From Candidatus Eiseniibacteriota bacterium (GTDB lineage: Bacteria > Eisenbacteria > RBG-16-71-46 > CAIMUX01), in NCBI GenBank assembly GCA_016712505.1, contig JADJQY010000009.1, forward strand, positions 310,001-374,000: 64,000 nucleotides of DNA, in the 5' to 3' direction. Every line of letters begins with the position of its first letter. Positions within the stretch are counted from its first letter, which is position 1. This document shows, piece by piece, positions 51,822-60,024 of this stretch. The notes under the pieces were generated by a model. The model saw only the letters and a program-made list of their open reading frames with translations. It made no database searches and was not told the origin of the DNA. The position numbers and the translations under genes were made by a program.

Positions 51822-53282
51822 ATGCACCCACCCGCTGGTTCCGATCCTCGGCCACGCGCCCCGGGCGACTGGGACGTCGATGCCTTCCGCGCAGCCGGGC
51901 ATGAGTTGATCGACTGGGCGGCCCGTTACTTCGAGGGGATCGAGGGCCGGCCGGTGCTCGCCCGCGTTCGTCCGGGAGAGATCCGGCGTTCACTTCCTGC
52001 GACCCCTCCGGAACAGCCGGAGGCGTGGAAGGAACTCCTCGCGGACCTCGAGCAGCGGATCGAACCGGGGGTCACGCACTGGAACCACCCCGGGTTCATG
52101 GCCTACTTCGGCATCACCGGTTCCGCGCCGGGCATCCTGGGGGAGCTGGCCTCCGCCGTCTTCAACACCAACGGCATGCTCTGGCGCACCAACCCGGCGA
52201 GCACCGAACTCGAGCAGGTGGTGCTCGGTTGGCTGCTCGAGATGTGCGACCTCCCGCGTGACTGGTTCGGACAGATCGTCGACCTCGGCTCTACCTCAGC
52301 GGTTCTGGCCCTGGCCGCCGCGCGGGAGGCATGTCCGCTGCTCGAGGCGCGGGAGGATGGCCTGTCGCTCCACGGCACGCCGCGCCTCCGGCTCTACACC
52401 TCCGTGGAGGCCCACTCTTCGGTCGAGAAGGCCGCCATCCTGCTCGGCCTGGGTCGCGCGGGGGTGCGCAAGATCGAGGTCGACGATCGCTTTCGCATGC
52501 GCCCGGAAGCGCTCGCCACCGCGATCGAGGAAGACCGCGAGGAGGGCTGGACCCCCTTCGCGGTTTGCGCCACCATCGGAACGACCTCGACCACCTCGGT
52601 CGATCCGGTCGACGCCCTGGCAGCGATCTGCCGCCGGGAGAAGCTCTGGTTGCACGTCGACGCCGCCTACGCCGGCAACGCCGCGGTCGCTCCGGAGTTC
52701 CGACACCACTTTCGTGGCTGCTCCGAGGCCGATTCGTACTACTTCAACCCGCACAAGTGGCTCTTCGTGCCGATCGACTGCTCGGTCTTCTTCACCCGAC
52801 ATCCCGACACGCTGCGTCGGGCCTTCCAGCTCATTCCCGACTATCTGAAGACCAGCGAGACCGATGCGATCAACTTCATGGACTATGGATTCCAACTCGG
52901 GCGACGCTTCCGCTCGATCAAGCTCTGGTGGGTGATCCGTGCCTTCGGGGTCGACGGGATTCGGGAGCGGATCCGCCACGCCTGCACCCTGGCGCAGGCG
53001 TTCGCCGCGCGGGTCGACGCCGAACCGCGTCTGGAACGGATGGCTCCGGCGGAGTTCTCCGTGGTCTGCTTCCGCGCCGTCTGGCCGGACCTCGGTCCGG
53101 ACGAGACCGACGCGGCCAACGAGGAGCTGCTCGAGCGCATCAATCGGAGCGGCGAGGTCTTCCTCTCGCCCACACGAGTGCGCGGGGCGTTCACTCTACG
53201 CCTGGCGATCGGGAACCTGCGCACCGATCAGCGGCACGTCGATCGCGTGTGGGAACTGCTTCAGGCGGGGATCGACGGATGA
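51822..53282 (+). CDS. Aromatic-L-amino-acid decarboxylase-type group II PLP decarboxylase
   Basis: The 486-residue enzyme matches the group II pyridoxal-phosphate decarboxylases (tryptophan/tyrosine/DOPA type). It opens with FRAAGHELIDWAARYFEG and has WNHPGFMAYFGITGSAP, the substrate-binding HVDAAYAGNAAVAPEFR block and the PLP-lysine motif NPHKWLF with K312. The product would be an aromatic amine and CO2. ATG 51822 follows GGAGAG by eight bases; frames upstream read into unrelated sequence. Its stop overlaps the moeA start by four bases (ATGA), an unusual coupling of an amino acid decarboxylase with molybdenum-cofactor synthesis. Confidence 0.93.
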   Translation: MHPPAGSDPRPRAPGDWDVDAFRAAGHELIDWAARYFEGIEGRPVLARVRPGEIRRSLPATPPEQPEAWKELLADLEQRIEPGVTHWNHPGFMAYFGITGSAPGILGELASAVFNTNGMLWRTNPASTELEQVVLGWLLEMCDLPRDWFGQIVDLGSTSAVLALAAAREACPLLEAREDGLSLHGTPRLRLYTSVEAHSSVEKAAILLGLGRAGVRKIEVDDRFRMRPEALATAIEEDREEGWTPFAVCATIGTTSTTSVDPVDALAAICRREKLWLHVDAAYAGNAAVAPEFRHHFRGCSEADSYYFNPHKWLFVPIDCSVFFTRHPDTLRRAFQLIPDYLKTSETDAINFMDYGFQLGRRFRSIKLWWVIRAFGVDGIRERIRHACTLAQAFAARVDAEPRLERMAPAEFSVVCFRAVWPDLGPDETDAANEELLERINRSGEVFLSPTRVRGAFTLRLAIGNLRTDQRHVDRVWELLQAGIDG

Positions 53283-54607
53283 GCGATCTCCTCTCGGTGG
53301 GGGAGGCGCGGGCGATCCTGGCCGCCGCTCCGCTGCGTTCGCGTCCGACACGGGTCGCGCTCGCGTCCGCGCGGGGGCACGTCCTCGCGCGCGCGGTTCG
53401 ATCCGATCGTGACCTGCCCCCATTCGATCGGGCCGCGGTGGACGGCTATGCGATCCGTCTGGCTGAGCCCTGGCAAGGTGATCATCGGTTCCGCGTCGTC
53501 GGTTCTGTCGCGGCGGGCGAGCGCTACGCCGGCACGCTCCGTCCGGGCACCGCAGTCCGGATCATGACCGGCGCCCCGGTGCCCCGCGGAGCCGATGGTG
53601 TCGTGATGGTCGAGCGCTCCGAGCTGCTGGCCGGCGGGGAGGTGCGTCTCCAGGGGCCGTTCGCGGGCAGCGCCGGCCGCCCCGGGCTTGCCGCGCGCGG
53701 AGAGGATGCAAGGCGCGGGGATCAGCTCCTGCCGCGCGGTCGCCGTCTCGAACCGGCCGACCTCGCGGTTCTCGCCTCCGTCGGGTGCATCGAGGTCCCG
53801 GTCGTGGCGCTGCCCCGGGTGGCGATGATCAACACCGGGCCTGAGGTGGTGCGACCGGACGTGCGTCCTGGCCCGACGCAGATCCGCAACAGCAACGGTC
53901 CCCTCCTCCGCGCCCTCTTGGAGGGAGGTGGCCTCGGGTCGATCGTGACCGAGCGCGCGGTGGGGGACACGCAATCCGCCATCGTGCGGGCGATCCGGCG
54001 CGCCGAGGAAGCCGGCGCCGAGGTGATCCTGCTCACCGGCGGGGTTTCGATGGGAGATTTCGATCTCGTTCCCGCGGCGGTGACCGAGGCGGGGTATCGC
54101 ACCCGGTTCCACCGGGTGGCGTTGCGACCGGGGAAGCCGCTGCTCTTTGCGACCGCGGGTGGAGGGCGGCGCCCGGCCCGGGACGGCGGAGGCACGCGAA
54201 CCGGTGATCGCGGCGCGGAGCGGGCCGCGGTCTCGCGGGCGGTCTTCGGACTTCCGGGGAACCCGGTTTCGGTCCTCGCGACCGCCTGGGAGTTCGTGCT
54301 GCCCTATCTCCGCGCGGCCGCCGGCCGCGTCGACGTCGGTCCCTCCGCGCTGGTCGCCGAGGCGCCGGAGCGGATCGCGCGCAAGCCGGGGCTCACCCAC
54401 TTCGTGCTTGCGTCCCTTTCGACCGCAGCCGACGGTGCGCTCGCGGTGCGCGAGGTGGCCGGGAACGGCTCGGGTGACTTCGTGGCGGCCGCGCGCGCCA
54501 ATGCGATCGTTCCGCTCGAGGCGGACCACCCGGTGGTCGAGGCCGGCGCGCGCTGCGTCGTCCATCCGCTCTATCGTGAAGGTTGGGGAGGTGGCTCATG
54601 GCAGTAA
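53279..54607 (+). CDS. moeA: Molybdopterin molybdenumtransferase MoeA
   Basis: The 442-residue protein inserts molybdate into adenylylated molybdopterin to give molybdenum cofactor. Family motifs: DLPPFDRAAVDGYAI near the N-terminus, RIMTGAPVPRGADGVVMVE, VAMINTGPEVV, then LTGGVSMGDFDLV and FGLPGNPVSVL. Between LRPGKPLLFA and VFGLPGNP there is an extra Gly/Arg-rich stretch (about 25 residues, with GGGRRPARDGGG) absent from most relatives. It overlaps the decarboxylase (ATGA) and its end overlaps moaC by ten bases, so the genes form one translation unit. Confidence 0.94.
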   Translation: MSDLLSVGEARAILAAAPLRSRPTRVALASARGHVLARAVRSDRDLPPFDRAAVDGYAIRLAEPWQGDHRFRVVGSVAAGERYAGTLRPGTAVRIMTGAPVPRGADGVVMVERSELLAGGEVRLQGPFAGSAGRPGLAARGEDARRGDQLLPRGRRLEPADLAVLASVGCIEVPVVALPRVAMINTGPEVVRPDVRPGPTQIRNSNGPLLRALLEGGGLGSIVTERAVGDTQSAIVRAIRRAEEAGAEVILLTGGVSMGDFDLVPAAVTEAGYRTRFHRVALRPGKPLLFATAGGGRRPARDGGGTRTGDRGAERAAVSRAVFGLPGNPVSVLATAWEFVLPYLRAAAGRVDVGPSALVAEAPERIARKPGLTHFVLASLSTAADGALAVREVAGNGSGDFVAAARANAIVPLEADHPVVEAGARCVVHPLYREGWGGGSWQ

Positions 54608-55209
54608 GGCAGCGAACGACGCGCCGTCCGTCCGCGGCTCGCAGTTCGCGCGGTCCGTCCGTGCCGCTCAGCCATGTCGGCGCGCGGGGCGAGGCCCGGA
54701 TGGTCGACGTCGGCGAGAAGGCCACGACCCGTCGATCCGCGATCGCTCGCGGTCTGGTCACGATCGGCGCGGTGGCCGCCCGCGCCGTCCGAGCCGACGA
54801 CGTGGCCAAGGGCAACGTGCTCGAAGTCGCCCGCCTGGCCGGAATCCAGGGGGCCAAGCGCACGGCCGAGCTGATCCCGCTCTGTCATCCGCTCGCGGTC
54901 GACCACATCGCGGTGGACTGTCGCCTGGTCGGTCGCACCATCCGGATCGAGGCCAGAGTGTCGATCGAGGCACGCACCGGGGTCGAGATGGAGGCCCTGA
55001 CCGCGGTGAGCGTCGCTGCCCTGACGATCTACGACATGCTGAAGGCGGTCGAGAAGGGGATCGAGATCGGTCCGATCCATCTGCTCGAAAAGCGCGGTGG
55101 ACGGAGCGGGGTCTATCGGCGCGAGCCGCGGACTGGCGCGCCTGGACCCGATGCTTCTCGATCCGGCGCGCCGCGATCTGGCGCGCCGCGCCGTGGGACG
55201 ACAAGGTGA
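54598..55209 (+). CDS. moaC: Cyclic pyranopterin monophosphate synthase MoaC
   Basis: The 203-residue protein makes cyclic pyranopterin monophosphate with MoaA. The conserved core is present: SHVGARGEARMVDVGEKATT, KGNVLEVARLAGIQGAKRT followed by AELIPLCHPL, and GVEMEALTAVSVAALTIYDM. An extra N-terminal basic stretch (about 25 residues) and a C-terminal tail with GAPGPDASRSGAPRSGAPRR repeats extend the usual length of about 160. ATG 54598 has GGGAGG six bases upstream. Its stop overlaps the mobB-mobA gene by four bases (GTGA). moaA is not in this window. Confidence 0.94.
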   Translation: MAVRQRTTRRPSAARSSRGPSVPLSHVGARGEARMVDVGEKATTRRSAIARGLVTIGAVAARAVRADDVAKGNVLEVARLAGIQGAKRTAELIPLCHPLAVDHIAVDCRLVGRTIRIEARVSIEARTGVEMEALTAVSVAALTIYDMLKAVEKGIEIGPIHLLEKRGGRSGVYRREPRTGAPGPDASRSGAPRSGAPRRGTTR

Positions 55210-56489
55210 TCGAATCGCCGGCCTCTCCGTTTCCGCCTCTCGATCACGCCCCCTCTCCGCTCCTCGTCGCGCTCGCCGGCTACAGCAAGTCGGGCAAGAC
55301 GTCGCTCGCTGAACGACTCACCCCGCTACTGGCCGCGCGCGGCCTTCGGGTCGGCTACCTCAAGGCGAATGCGCATCGCATCGACCTCGACGAGGAAGGG
55401 AAGGACACGGCGCGACTTCGTCACGCCGGCGCGACTCCGACCGCGATCCATGCCGGGCCGCATGCGCTCCATTTCCCAGGAGAGGTTCTTCCTGCCCTTC
55501 CGGGGCACGTCGACCCGAGCCGCGTAGCCCCAGAGCTTCGCCCCGAGGAGGAGGCGGCGATGGACCACGTGATCCGCGCCCGCTTCTGGAATCTGCGGCC
55601 GCTCTTCGCGGGAAGCGACATCGTACTGGTCGAAGGACTCAAGGCCTCGGCGCTCCCGAAGCTGGTCGTCAACCGCGCGGGGCACGCGCGCGGAGAACTC
55701 GATCCCGCGGCGCTGCGCGGCGTGCTCGACACGATCCGCTTCGATCCCTTTCCGGATCGACCGATCGGAGAAGTTCTCCAGATCGCTGACCCCGCCTGGA
55801 CTCCGTGGCTCGATCGCGCCGAGCGGGCAGTCGAGCGTGCCTGGAGCGCGCCGGAACGGGTCGGCACCCGCGGTCTGATCGGCGCGGTGATCGCAGGGGG
55901 AGGGTCGAAGCGGATGGGGCGCGATAAGGCGGCGCTCGCCCTCCCGGCCTGGCCGGACGCGCATCCGGACTTTCCGCAACCCGGTACCTGGCTGGAGAGG
56001 GCGTTTCTCCTGCTCGCCGAGCGCCTGCGAGAGGTCTGGGTGGTCGGGAGGATCTGCGCCGCCTCTGGATCGCTGCTGCCCAACCTCGTCCATCCGGTGC
56101 CGTCCCATCTCGACCTGGAGCGCGAGGTCGGTCCCCTCGCCGGCCTGCTCACCGCCCTTTCGGTCGCGGGGGAGCGCGGCGTGCTGATTCTACCGTGTGA
56201 TCTGCCGCTGCTTTCGCCGGCCGCGATCGAGTCGCTCCTCGCCGGACGCGGCAACGGCCCTGAGCGCCCGGCGGCCGCGGCGACGGCCTTTCGGCATCCG
56301 GACGGTAGGTGCGAGCCGATGGTGGCAGTCATCGAGGCGTCCGCCCGGGAACCTCTTGCCGCCTACCTCCGCGCGGGGGGGCGACGATTCGAGCAGTTTC
56401 TCGAGGAGATCGGGGTTCACTGGATCTCGGTTCCGGCCGATCTGTCCTCGGGGTTCAGGAATCTCAATCGACCGGAAGACTTGCCGTAG
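55206..56489 (+). CDS. mobBA: Fused MobB-MobA molybdopterin-guanine dinucleotide biosynthesis protein
   Basis: The 427-residue protein fuses two functions normally on separate chains. Residues 1-220 are MobB, a GTP-binding helper, with Walker A AGYSKSGKTSL (G25 to T32), the KANAHRIDLDEEGKDTARL region and VEGLKASALPKLVV. Residues from about 222 are MobA, the GTP:molybdopterin guanylyltransferase, with AVIAGGGSKRMGRDKA and later ILPCDLPLL. The fusion gives bis-MGD or MGD cofactor for DMSO-reductase-type enzymes. GTG 55206 overlaps the moaC stop. An ATP/GTP-fusion of this order is known in some bacteria, so it is unusual but not new. Confidence 0.92.
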   Translation: MIESPASPFPPLDHAPSPLLVALAGYSKSGKTSLAERLTPLLAARGLRVGYLKANAHRIDLDEEGKDTARLRHAGATPTAIHAGPHALHFPGEVLPALPGHVDPSRVAPELRPEEEAAMDHVIRARFWNLRPLFAGSDIVLVEGLKASALPKLVVNRAGHARGELDPAALRGVLDTIRFDPFPDRPIGEVLQIADPAWTPWLDRAERAVERAWSAPERVGTRGLIGAVIAGGGSKRMGRDKAALALPAWPDAHPDFPQPGTWLERAFLLLAERLREVWVVGRICAASGSLLPNLVHPVPSHLDLEREVGPLAGLLTALSVAGERGVLILPCDLPLLSPAAIESLLAGRGNGPERPAAAATAFRHPDGRCEPMVAVIEASAREPLAAYLRAGGRRFEQFLEEIGVHWISVPADLSSGFRNLNRPEDLP

Positions 56490-56555
56490 CGGGAAGCAAA
56501 CGGCGGAGCGGGGTCGGATCTCCCGTGGCCAGTGGATCGTGTCGGAAAGGACAGC

Positions 56556-57764
56556 ATGCGCGACGTCATCGAACCGCTCATCCTCTCGGTCTCCGGTCGC
56601 GACCGACCCGGGGTTCTGGCCACCTTGGCTGCCGTTCTGGCCGAGGAGGAGATCGAGCTGGTCGACATCGAACAGGCAACCCTGCAGGAATTTCTTGCCC
56701 TGTCGTTTCTGGTCGACCTGAACGGCCGGCCGGGGCAGGCCCGCGCGGTCCTCTCGCGTTTCTTTCCCGCTGCCACCGCGCTCGGTCTTGCGGTCGAGGC
56801 GCGTCCCGTCTCGCCGGAGGAACTGCGGAGTCTGAAGGAGCAGGATCTCTGGGCCCTGACCCTGCTCGGGGCGACGGCCACCGCCGAGGTGGTGGCGACG
56901 ATCGCCGGGGTCACCTCGCGCCACCAGTGCAACATCATGAGTGTCCGCCGTCTGGCGGAGGATGACATTCGCGCGGCGGAGTTCATCCTCGATGCCAGTC
57001 GCTGCACCGCGGTCGACGCGATGCGGCGCGACCTCTTCGTCGAAGCGGAGCGGGTGGGCGTCGACGTCGGGCTCTCGCGTGCGTCCGTCTATCGTCAGAG
57101 CAAGCGGATCGTGGTGCTCGACGCCGACTCGACCCTGGTCGCCGGCGAGGTGATCGACGAGTTGGCGCTCCTCGCCGGGGTTGCCGACCGCGTGAAGGAG
57201 ATCACCCGTCGTGCGATGGAAGGAAAGCTCGACTTTGCCGCGGCGTTGCGGGAGCGGGTTGCCCTCCTGCGCGGCTTGCCGGTCGAGCGACTTCGCGAGG
57301 TGGAGGAGCGCCTGCCGCTCACTCCGGGCGCGGAGGAGATGATCGCGGCGCTCCGCGCGCTCGGCTACAAGGTGGGGGTGATCAGCGGTGGCTTCACCTT
57401 CTTCACCGATTCGCTCAAGCGTCGGCTCAAGCTCGACTACGCCTTCGCCAACGAGCTCGAGATCGAGGACGGCCGTCTGACCGGCCACGTCGTCCCGCCG
57501 ATCGTCGATGCCGAGGGGAAGGCCGAGCGGCTGCGCTCCATCGCGCAATGGGAGCGAGTGCCGCTCTCGCAGGTGGTCGGGGTCGGAGACGGCGCCAACG
57601 ACATCCCGATGCTTCAGACCGCCGGCCTCGGGGTTGCGTTCCGCGCCAAGGAGGCCGCGAAGCGGGCCGCCGACGGCGCCATTCACCAGGAGTCGCTCCT
57701 CGGCCTCCTCTACCTGCTCGGCGTGTCCCAGGCCGACCTGCGGGACCTCGCGGCGAAGGGTTAG
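56556..57764 (+). CDS. serB: Phosphoserine phosphatase SerB with two ACT domains
   Basis: The 402-residue enzyme dephosphorylates phosphoserine, the last step of serine biosynthesis. Two ACT-like domains come first (ILSVSGRDRPGVLATLAAVL and LTLLGATATAEVVATIAG), then an HAD phosphatase with nucleophile motif VLDADST (D189, D191), EVIDELALLAGV, VISGGFTFFTDSL and GDGANDIPML. The ACT pair indicates likely serine feedback control. ATG 56556 has GGAAAGGA upstream; an in-frame start at 56532 is less likely. It lies 66 bases after mobBA on the same strand. Confidence 0.95.
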   Translation: MRDVIEPLILSVSGRDRPGVLATLAAVLAEEEIELVDIEQATLQEFLALSFLVDLNGRPGQARAVLSRFFPAATALGLAVEARPVSPEELRSLKEQDLWALTLLGATATAEVVATIAGVTSRHQCNIMSVRRLAEDDIRAAEFILDASRCTAVDAMRRDLFVEAERVGVDVGLSRASVYRQSKRIVVLDADSTLVAGEVIDELALLAGVADRVKEITRRAMEGKLDFAAALRERVALLRGLPVERLREVEERLPLTPGAEEMIAALRALGYKVGVISGGFTFFTDSLKRRLKLDYAFANELEIEDGRLTGHVVPPIVDAEGKAERLRSIAQWERVPLSQVVGVGDGANDIPMLQTAGLGVAFRAKEAAKRAADGAIHQESLLGLLYLLGVSQADLRDLAAKG

Positions 57765-57797
57765 TCGCAGGCCGCGCTCCGTGCGGCGCGCAGTCCC

Positions 57798-57821
57798 CGA
57801 ACTCCGTCCGGACAGAGTTCG
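57798..57821. terminator. Hairpin between convergent serB and HDAC-like genes
   Basis: CGAACTC (57798-57804) and GAGTTCG (57815-57821) flank the palindromic GTCCGGAC, giving a compact hairpin 34 bases after the serB stop. An A/T-rich patch (roughly 57830-57856, TATATATTTTAC) follows, the most A/T-rich spot in the region, consistent with a termination zone for serB and possibly for the convergent gene. Confidence 0.55.
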
Positions 57822-57961
57822 CGTACTGCGTAACTATATATTTTACAATTGGTTGTGCTGTGTCTGCGCGGCTCGGATCCCCGGCTCGGATCCCCGCATC
57901 GCCGCACGTTCGTGGCTCGATCCAGGAGCCCGCTTCCGCCTCGGCGGGTCGACATCCCGCG

Positions 57962-59011
57962 CTAATCCCGGAGGCTGCTCCACCGCCCGGCGAGCTCGGC
58001 GCGCACCTCTCTGCCCAGTTCGATCGCGCGCGGGCTTACCGGAGCCTCAACGACGCCGGTCGCGCGCCGGCCGCCGGTTGCGACCTCGATGGCGGAGCGG
58101 ACGCCGCACGCCAACCCGTCCAGGTCGTAGCCGCCCTCCAGCGCGAGCACGAGACGTCCCCCCGCATGTCGCGCGGCCCAGCGATGGAACAGCCCGAACA
58201 GCTCGGTGAAGCCCCGCTCGGTCATGGTCATCCCGCCCATCGGATCGGCGTGCCAGGTATCGAAGCCGGCCGACACCAGCACCAGCTCGGGCTGCCATTG
58301 ATCGACGATCGGCTCGACCACCGTGGTGTACAGGTGCAGAAACTCGGCGTCCCCCATTCCCGCGGTCATCGGAAGGTTCACCGTGTAGCCCGCTCCCGCG
58401 CCCACACCGGTCTCGTCGAGCCATCCGGTGCCTGGATAGAACGGGAAGCGGTGACTCGAGACGTACATCACATCCGCGCGGTCGTAGAACATCTGCTGCG
58501 TTCCGTTCCCATGGTGGACATCCGGATCGATCACCAGGACGCGCGACAGCCCCAGCTCGCGCACCGCGAAGTCCGCCGCGACGGCGACGTTGTTGAAGAG
58601 GCAGAATCCCATCGCCCGGGTCGCCTCGGCGTGGTGCCCCGGCGGCCGCACCAGAGCGAAGGCGGCGCTGGCGTTCCCGCTCGCAACCGCCTCCGTCGCC
58701 TGCAAGGTCGCTCCCACCGCGAGCAGCGCCGCCTCATACGAAAGCGCGCTCGTGGCCGTGTCGACATCGAGCTGCACCGCCTCGAGGCCCGAGGTCGCGG
58801 CGACACGCGCCAGGTGGTCTTCGGTGTGCACCCCCACGATCCGCCGCGGGTCGGCCGCGATCGGCGCGATCGATTTCGTGCCCGCGATCGGCGCCCCATC
58901 GAGGTCGCGGTAGATCGCCTTGAGGCGGCCTGAGTGTTCCGGGTGGCCGTCCCCCGGGTCATGGGCCAGGAAGCTCGTCGTGCGGTAGATCTGGAACGGG
59001 GTCTCGCTCAT
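57962..59011 (-). CDS. Histone-deacetylase-fold amidohydrolase
   Basis: The 349-residue protein belongs to the arginase-deacetylase superfamily (class II HDAC-like). Motifs: DGHPEHSGRLKAIY near the N-terminus, RPPGHHAEATRAMGFC with the catalytic His pair, the zinc-ligand loop IDPDVHHGNGTQ, and SAGFDTWHADPMGG. Bacterial members deacetylate acetylpolyamines or acetyl-lysine of metabolic enzymes; the substrate here is unknown. ATG 59011 has GGAG upstream. It is convergent with serB and divergent from the sigma factor gene. Confidence 0.92.
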   Translation of the reverse strand: MSETPFQIYRTTSFLAHDPGDGHPEHSGRLKAIYRDLDGAPIAGTKSIAPIAADPRRIVGVHTEDHLARVAATSGLEAVQLDVDTATSALSYEAALLAVGATLQATEAVASGNASAAFALVRPPGHHAEATRAMGFCLFNNVAVAADFAVRELGLSRVLVIDPDVHHGNGTQQMFYDRADVMYVSSHRFPFYPGTGWLDETGVGAGAGYTVNLPMTAGMGDAEFLHLYTTVVEPIVDQWQPELVLVSAGFDTWHADPMGGMTMTERGFTELFGLFHRWAARHAGGRLVLALEGGYDLDGLACGVRSAIEVATGGRRATGVVEAPVSPRAIELGREVRAELAGRWSSLRD

Positions 59012-59103
59012 CCGGGGTGATCTCCTCTCGTTCGCTCATTCGCCCGCTCGGCTCCACAGAGGCGCGGGAGGCAACAGGGTAGGGACCCGCGGCGCCGCGG
59101 GCA

Positions 59104-59215
59104 AGGTATCCGGATGCCCAGGTATCGGGACGCTCAGGTACCGGGATGCTCAGGTACCGGGATGCTCAGGTATCTGGATGCTCAGGTATCGGGATGCCCA
59201 GGTATCCGGGCAGGC
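59104..59215. repeat. 16-bp tandem repeat (about seven units) upstream of the sigma factor gene
   Basis: Consecutive 16-base units, consensus AGGTATCGGGATGCTC, start at 59104, 59120, 59136, 59152, 59168, 59184 and 59200; the seventh is degenerate. Units 3 and 4 are identical and the others differ by one to three bases. The array lies in the 431-base gap between the HDAC-like gene and the sigma factor gene, which otherwise shows no recognisable gene. Head-to-tail units without unique spacers exclude a CRISPR array. Confidence 0.85.
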
Positions 59216-59442
59216 GGACGCGGCGGCGTGCGCTTCCCCGGACGCTGGGTCGTGCTGCCTCCCACGCTCGGCGGAGGGAATCTGCGGTGGGTGGCCACAC
59301 CTGCGGGGCCCCGGGCAATCAGGCGCCTGGATCCGGAACTCGGTCCTACGTTCGGGATCCCCGCCGCCGTACTCTGTGGTAAGCGCTCCCGACCCGATCG
59401 TCGTCCTACCTGATCAGAAACCGGGGAGTGACGGGGACCCAT

Positions 59443-60024
59443 ATGCAGGACACAAGCTCGGATCTGGAACTGGCTCGATCTGCCGCCCAGGTCGACGAAG
59501 CCGCATTCCGCAAGATCTACGAAGCCACCTGCGACCGCCTCTTTTCGCTCTTGTGCTACCAGGTCGGGGACCGCGACGAGGCCAGGGATCTGCTGCAGGA
59601 TACCTACGTTCAGGCCTGGAAACGGATCGCCGACTATCGCGGAGAGGCGCCGCTCGGAGGATGGCTGCGGATGATCGCCCTGCGGAAGGCGATCGACTGG
59701 AAACGAGGAGCCCTGAGACGGCTCAAGCGCACGGTGGAGCTTCACGAGACCACGGCCAGCGTGGAAACCAATCACGACGGCCTCAGTTTCGACTCGGAGA
59801 AGGCCACACTCCATCGAGCGCTCCAACGTCTCTCGCCGATGCAACGCGGCGCACTCCTCCTGCGCGAGTGGGAGGAATGGGACTTCCGTGAGGTCGCGCA
59901 CGCCTTGGGTTGCAAGGAGAGCACCGCACGCGTCCATCACACCCGGGCGCGCGAGAAGATGCGGGATCTCCTGGGCCAGGTCGCCACTCTCCGAGCCAGG
60001 GGTCTGAAAGGGCAGATCATATGA
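59443..60024 (+). CDS. ECF-type RNA polymerase sigma factor
   Basis: The 193-residue protein is a sigma-70 family extracytoplasmic-function factor. Region 2 contains LLCYQVGDRDEARDLLQDTY and AWKRIADYRGEAPLGGWLRM, and region 4 contains LSPMQRGALLLREWEEWDF and LGCKESTARVHHTRAREKM. It should direct RNA polymerase to a small regulon under envelope or stress control. ATG 59443 has CGGGGA upstream; GTG 59428 is an alternative. Its stop overlaps the start of the next gene by four bases (ATGA), which is the usual coupling for a sigma factor and its anti-sigma factor. Confidence 0.93.
   Translation: MQDTSSDLELARSAAQVDEAAFRKIYEATCDRLFSLLCYQVGDRDEARDLLQDTYVQAWKRIADYRGEAPLGGWLRMIALRKAIDWKRGALRRLKRTVELHETTASVETNHDGLSFDSEKATLHRALQRLSPMQRGALLLREWEEWDFREVAHALGCKESTARVHHTRAREKMRDLLGQVATLRARGLKGQII

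Noticed and set aside
57830..57856. An A/T-rich promoter-like patch (TATATATTTTAC).
   Set aside because: It lies between the 3' ends of two convergent genes, so it is better explained as a termination zone.
57548..58933. A 461-residue plus-strand frame across the serB end and HDAC-like gene.
   Set aside because: It is antisense to the HDAC-like gene, whose motifs are clear, and out of frame with serB.
59104..59215. Could be a CRISPR array.
   Set aside because: The units abut with no unique spacers and no cas genes are near; it is a simple tandem repeat.
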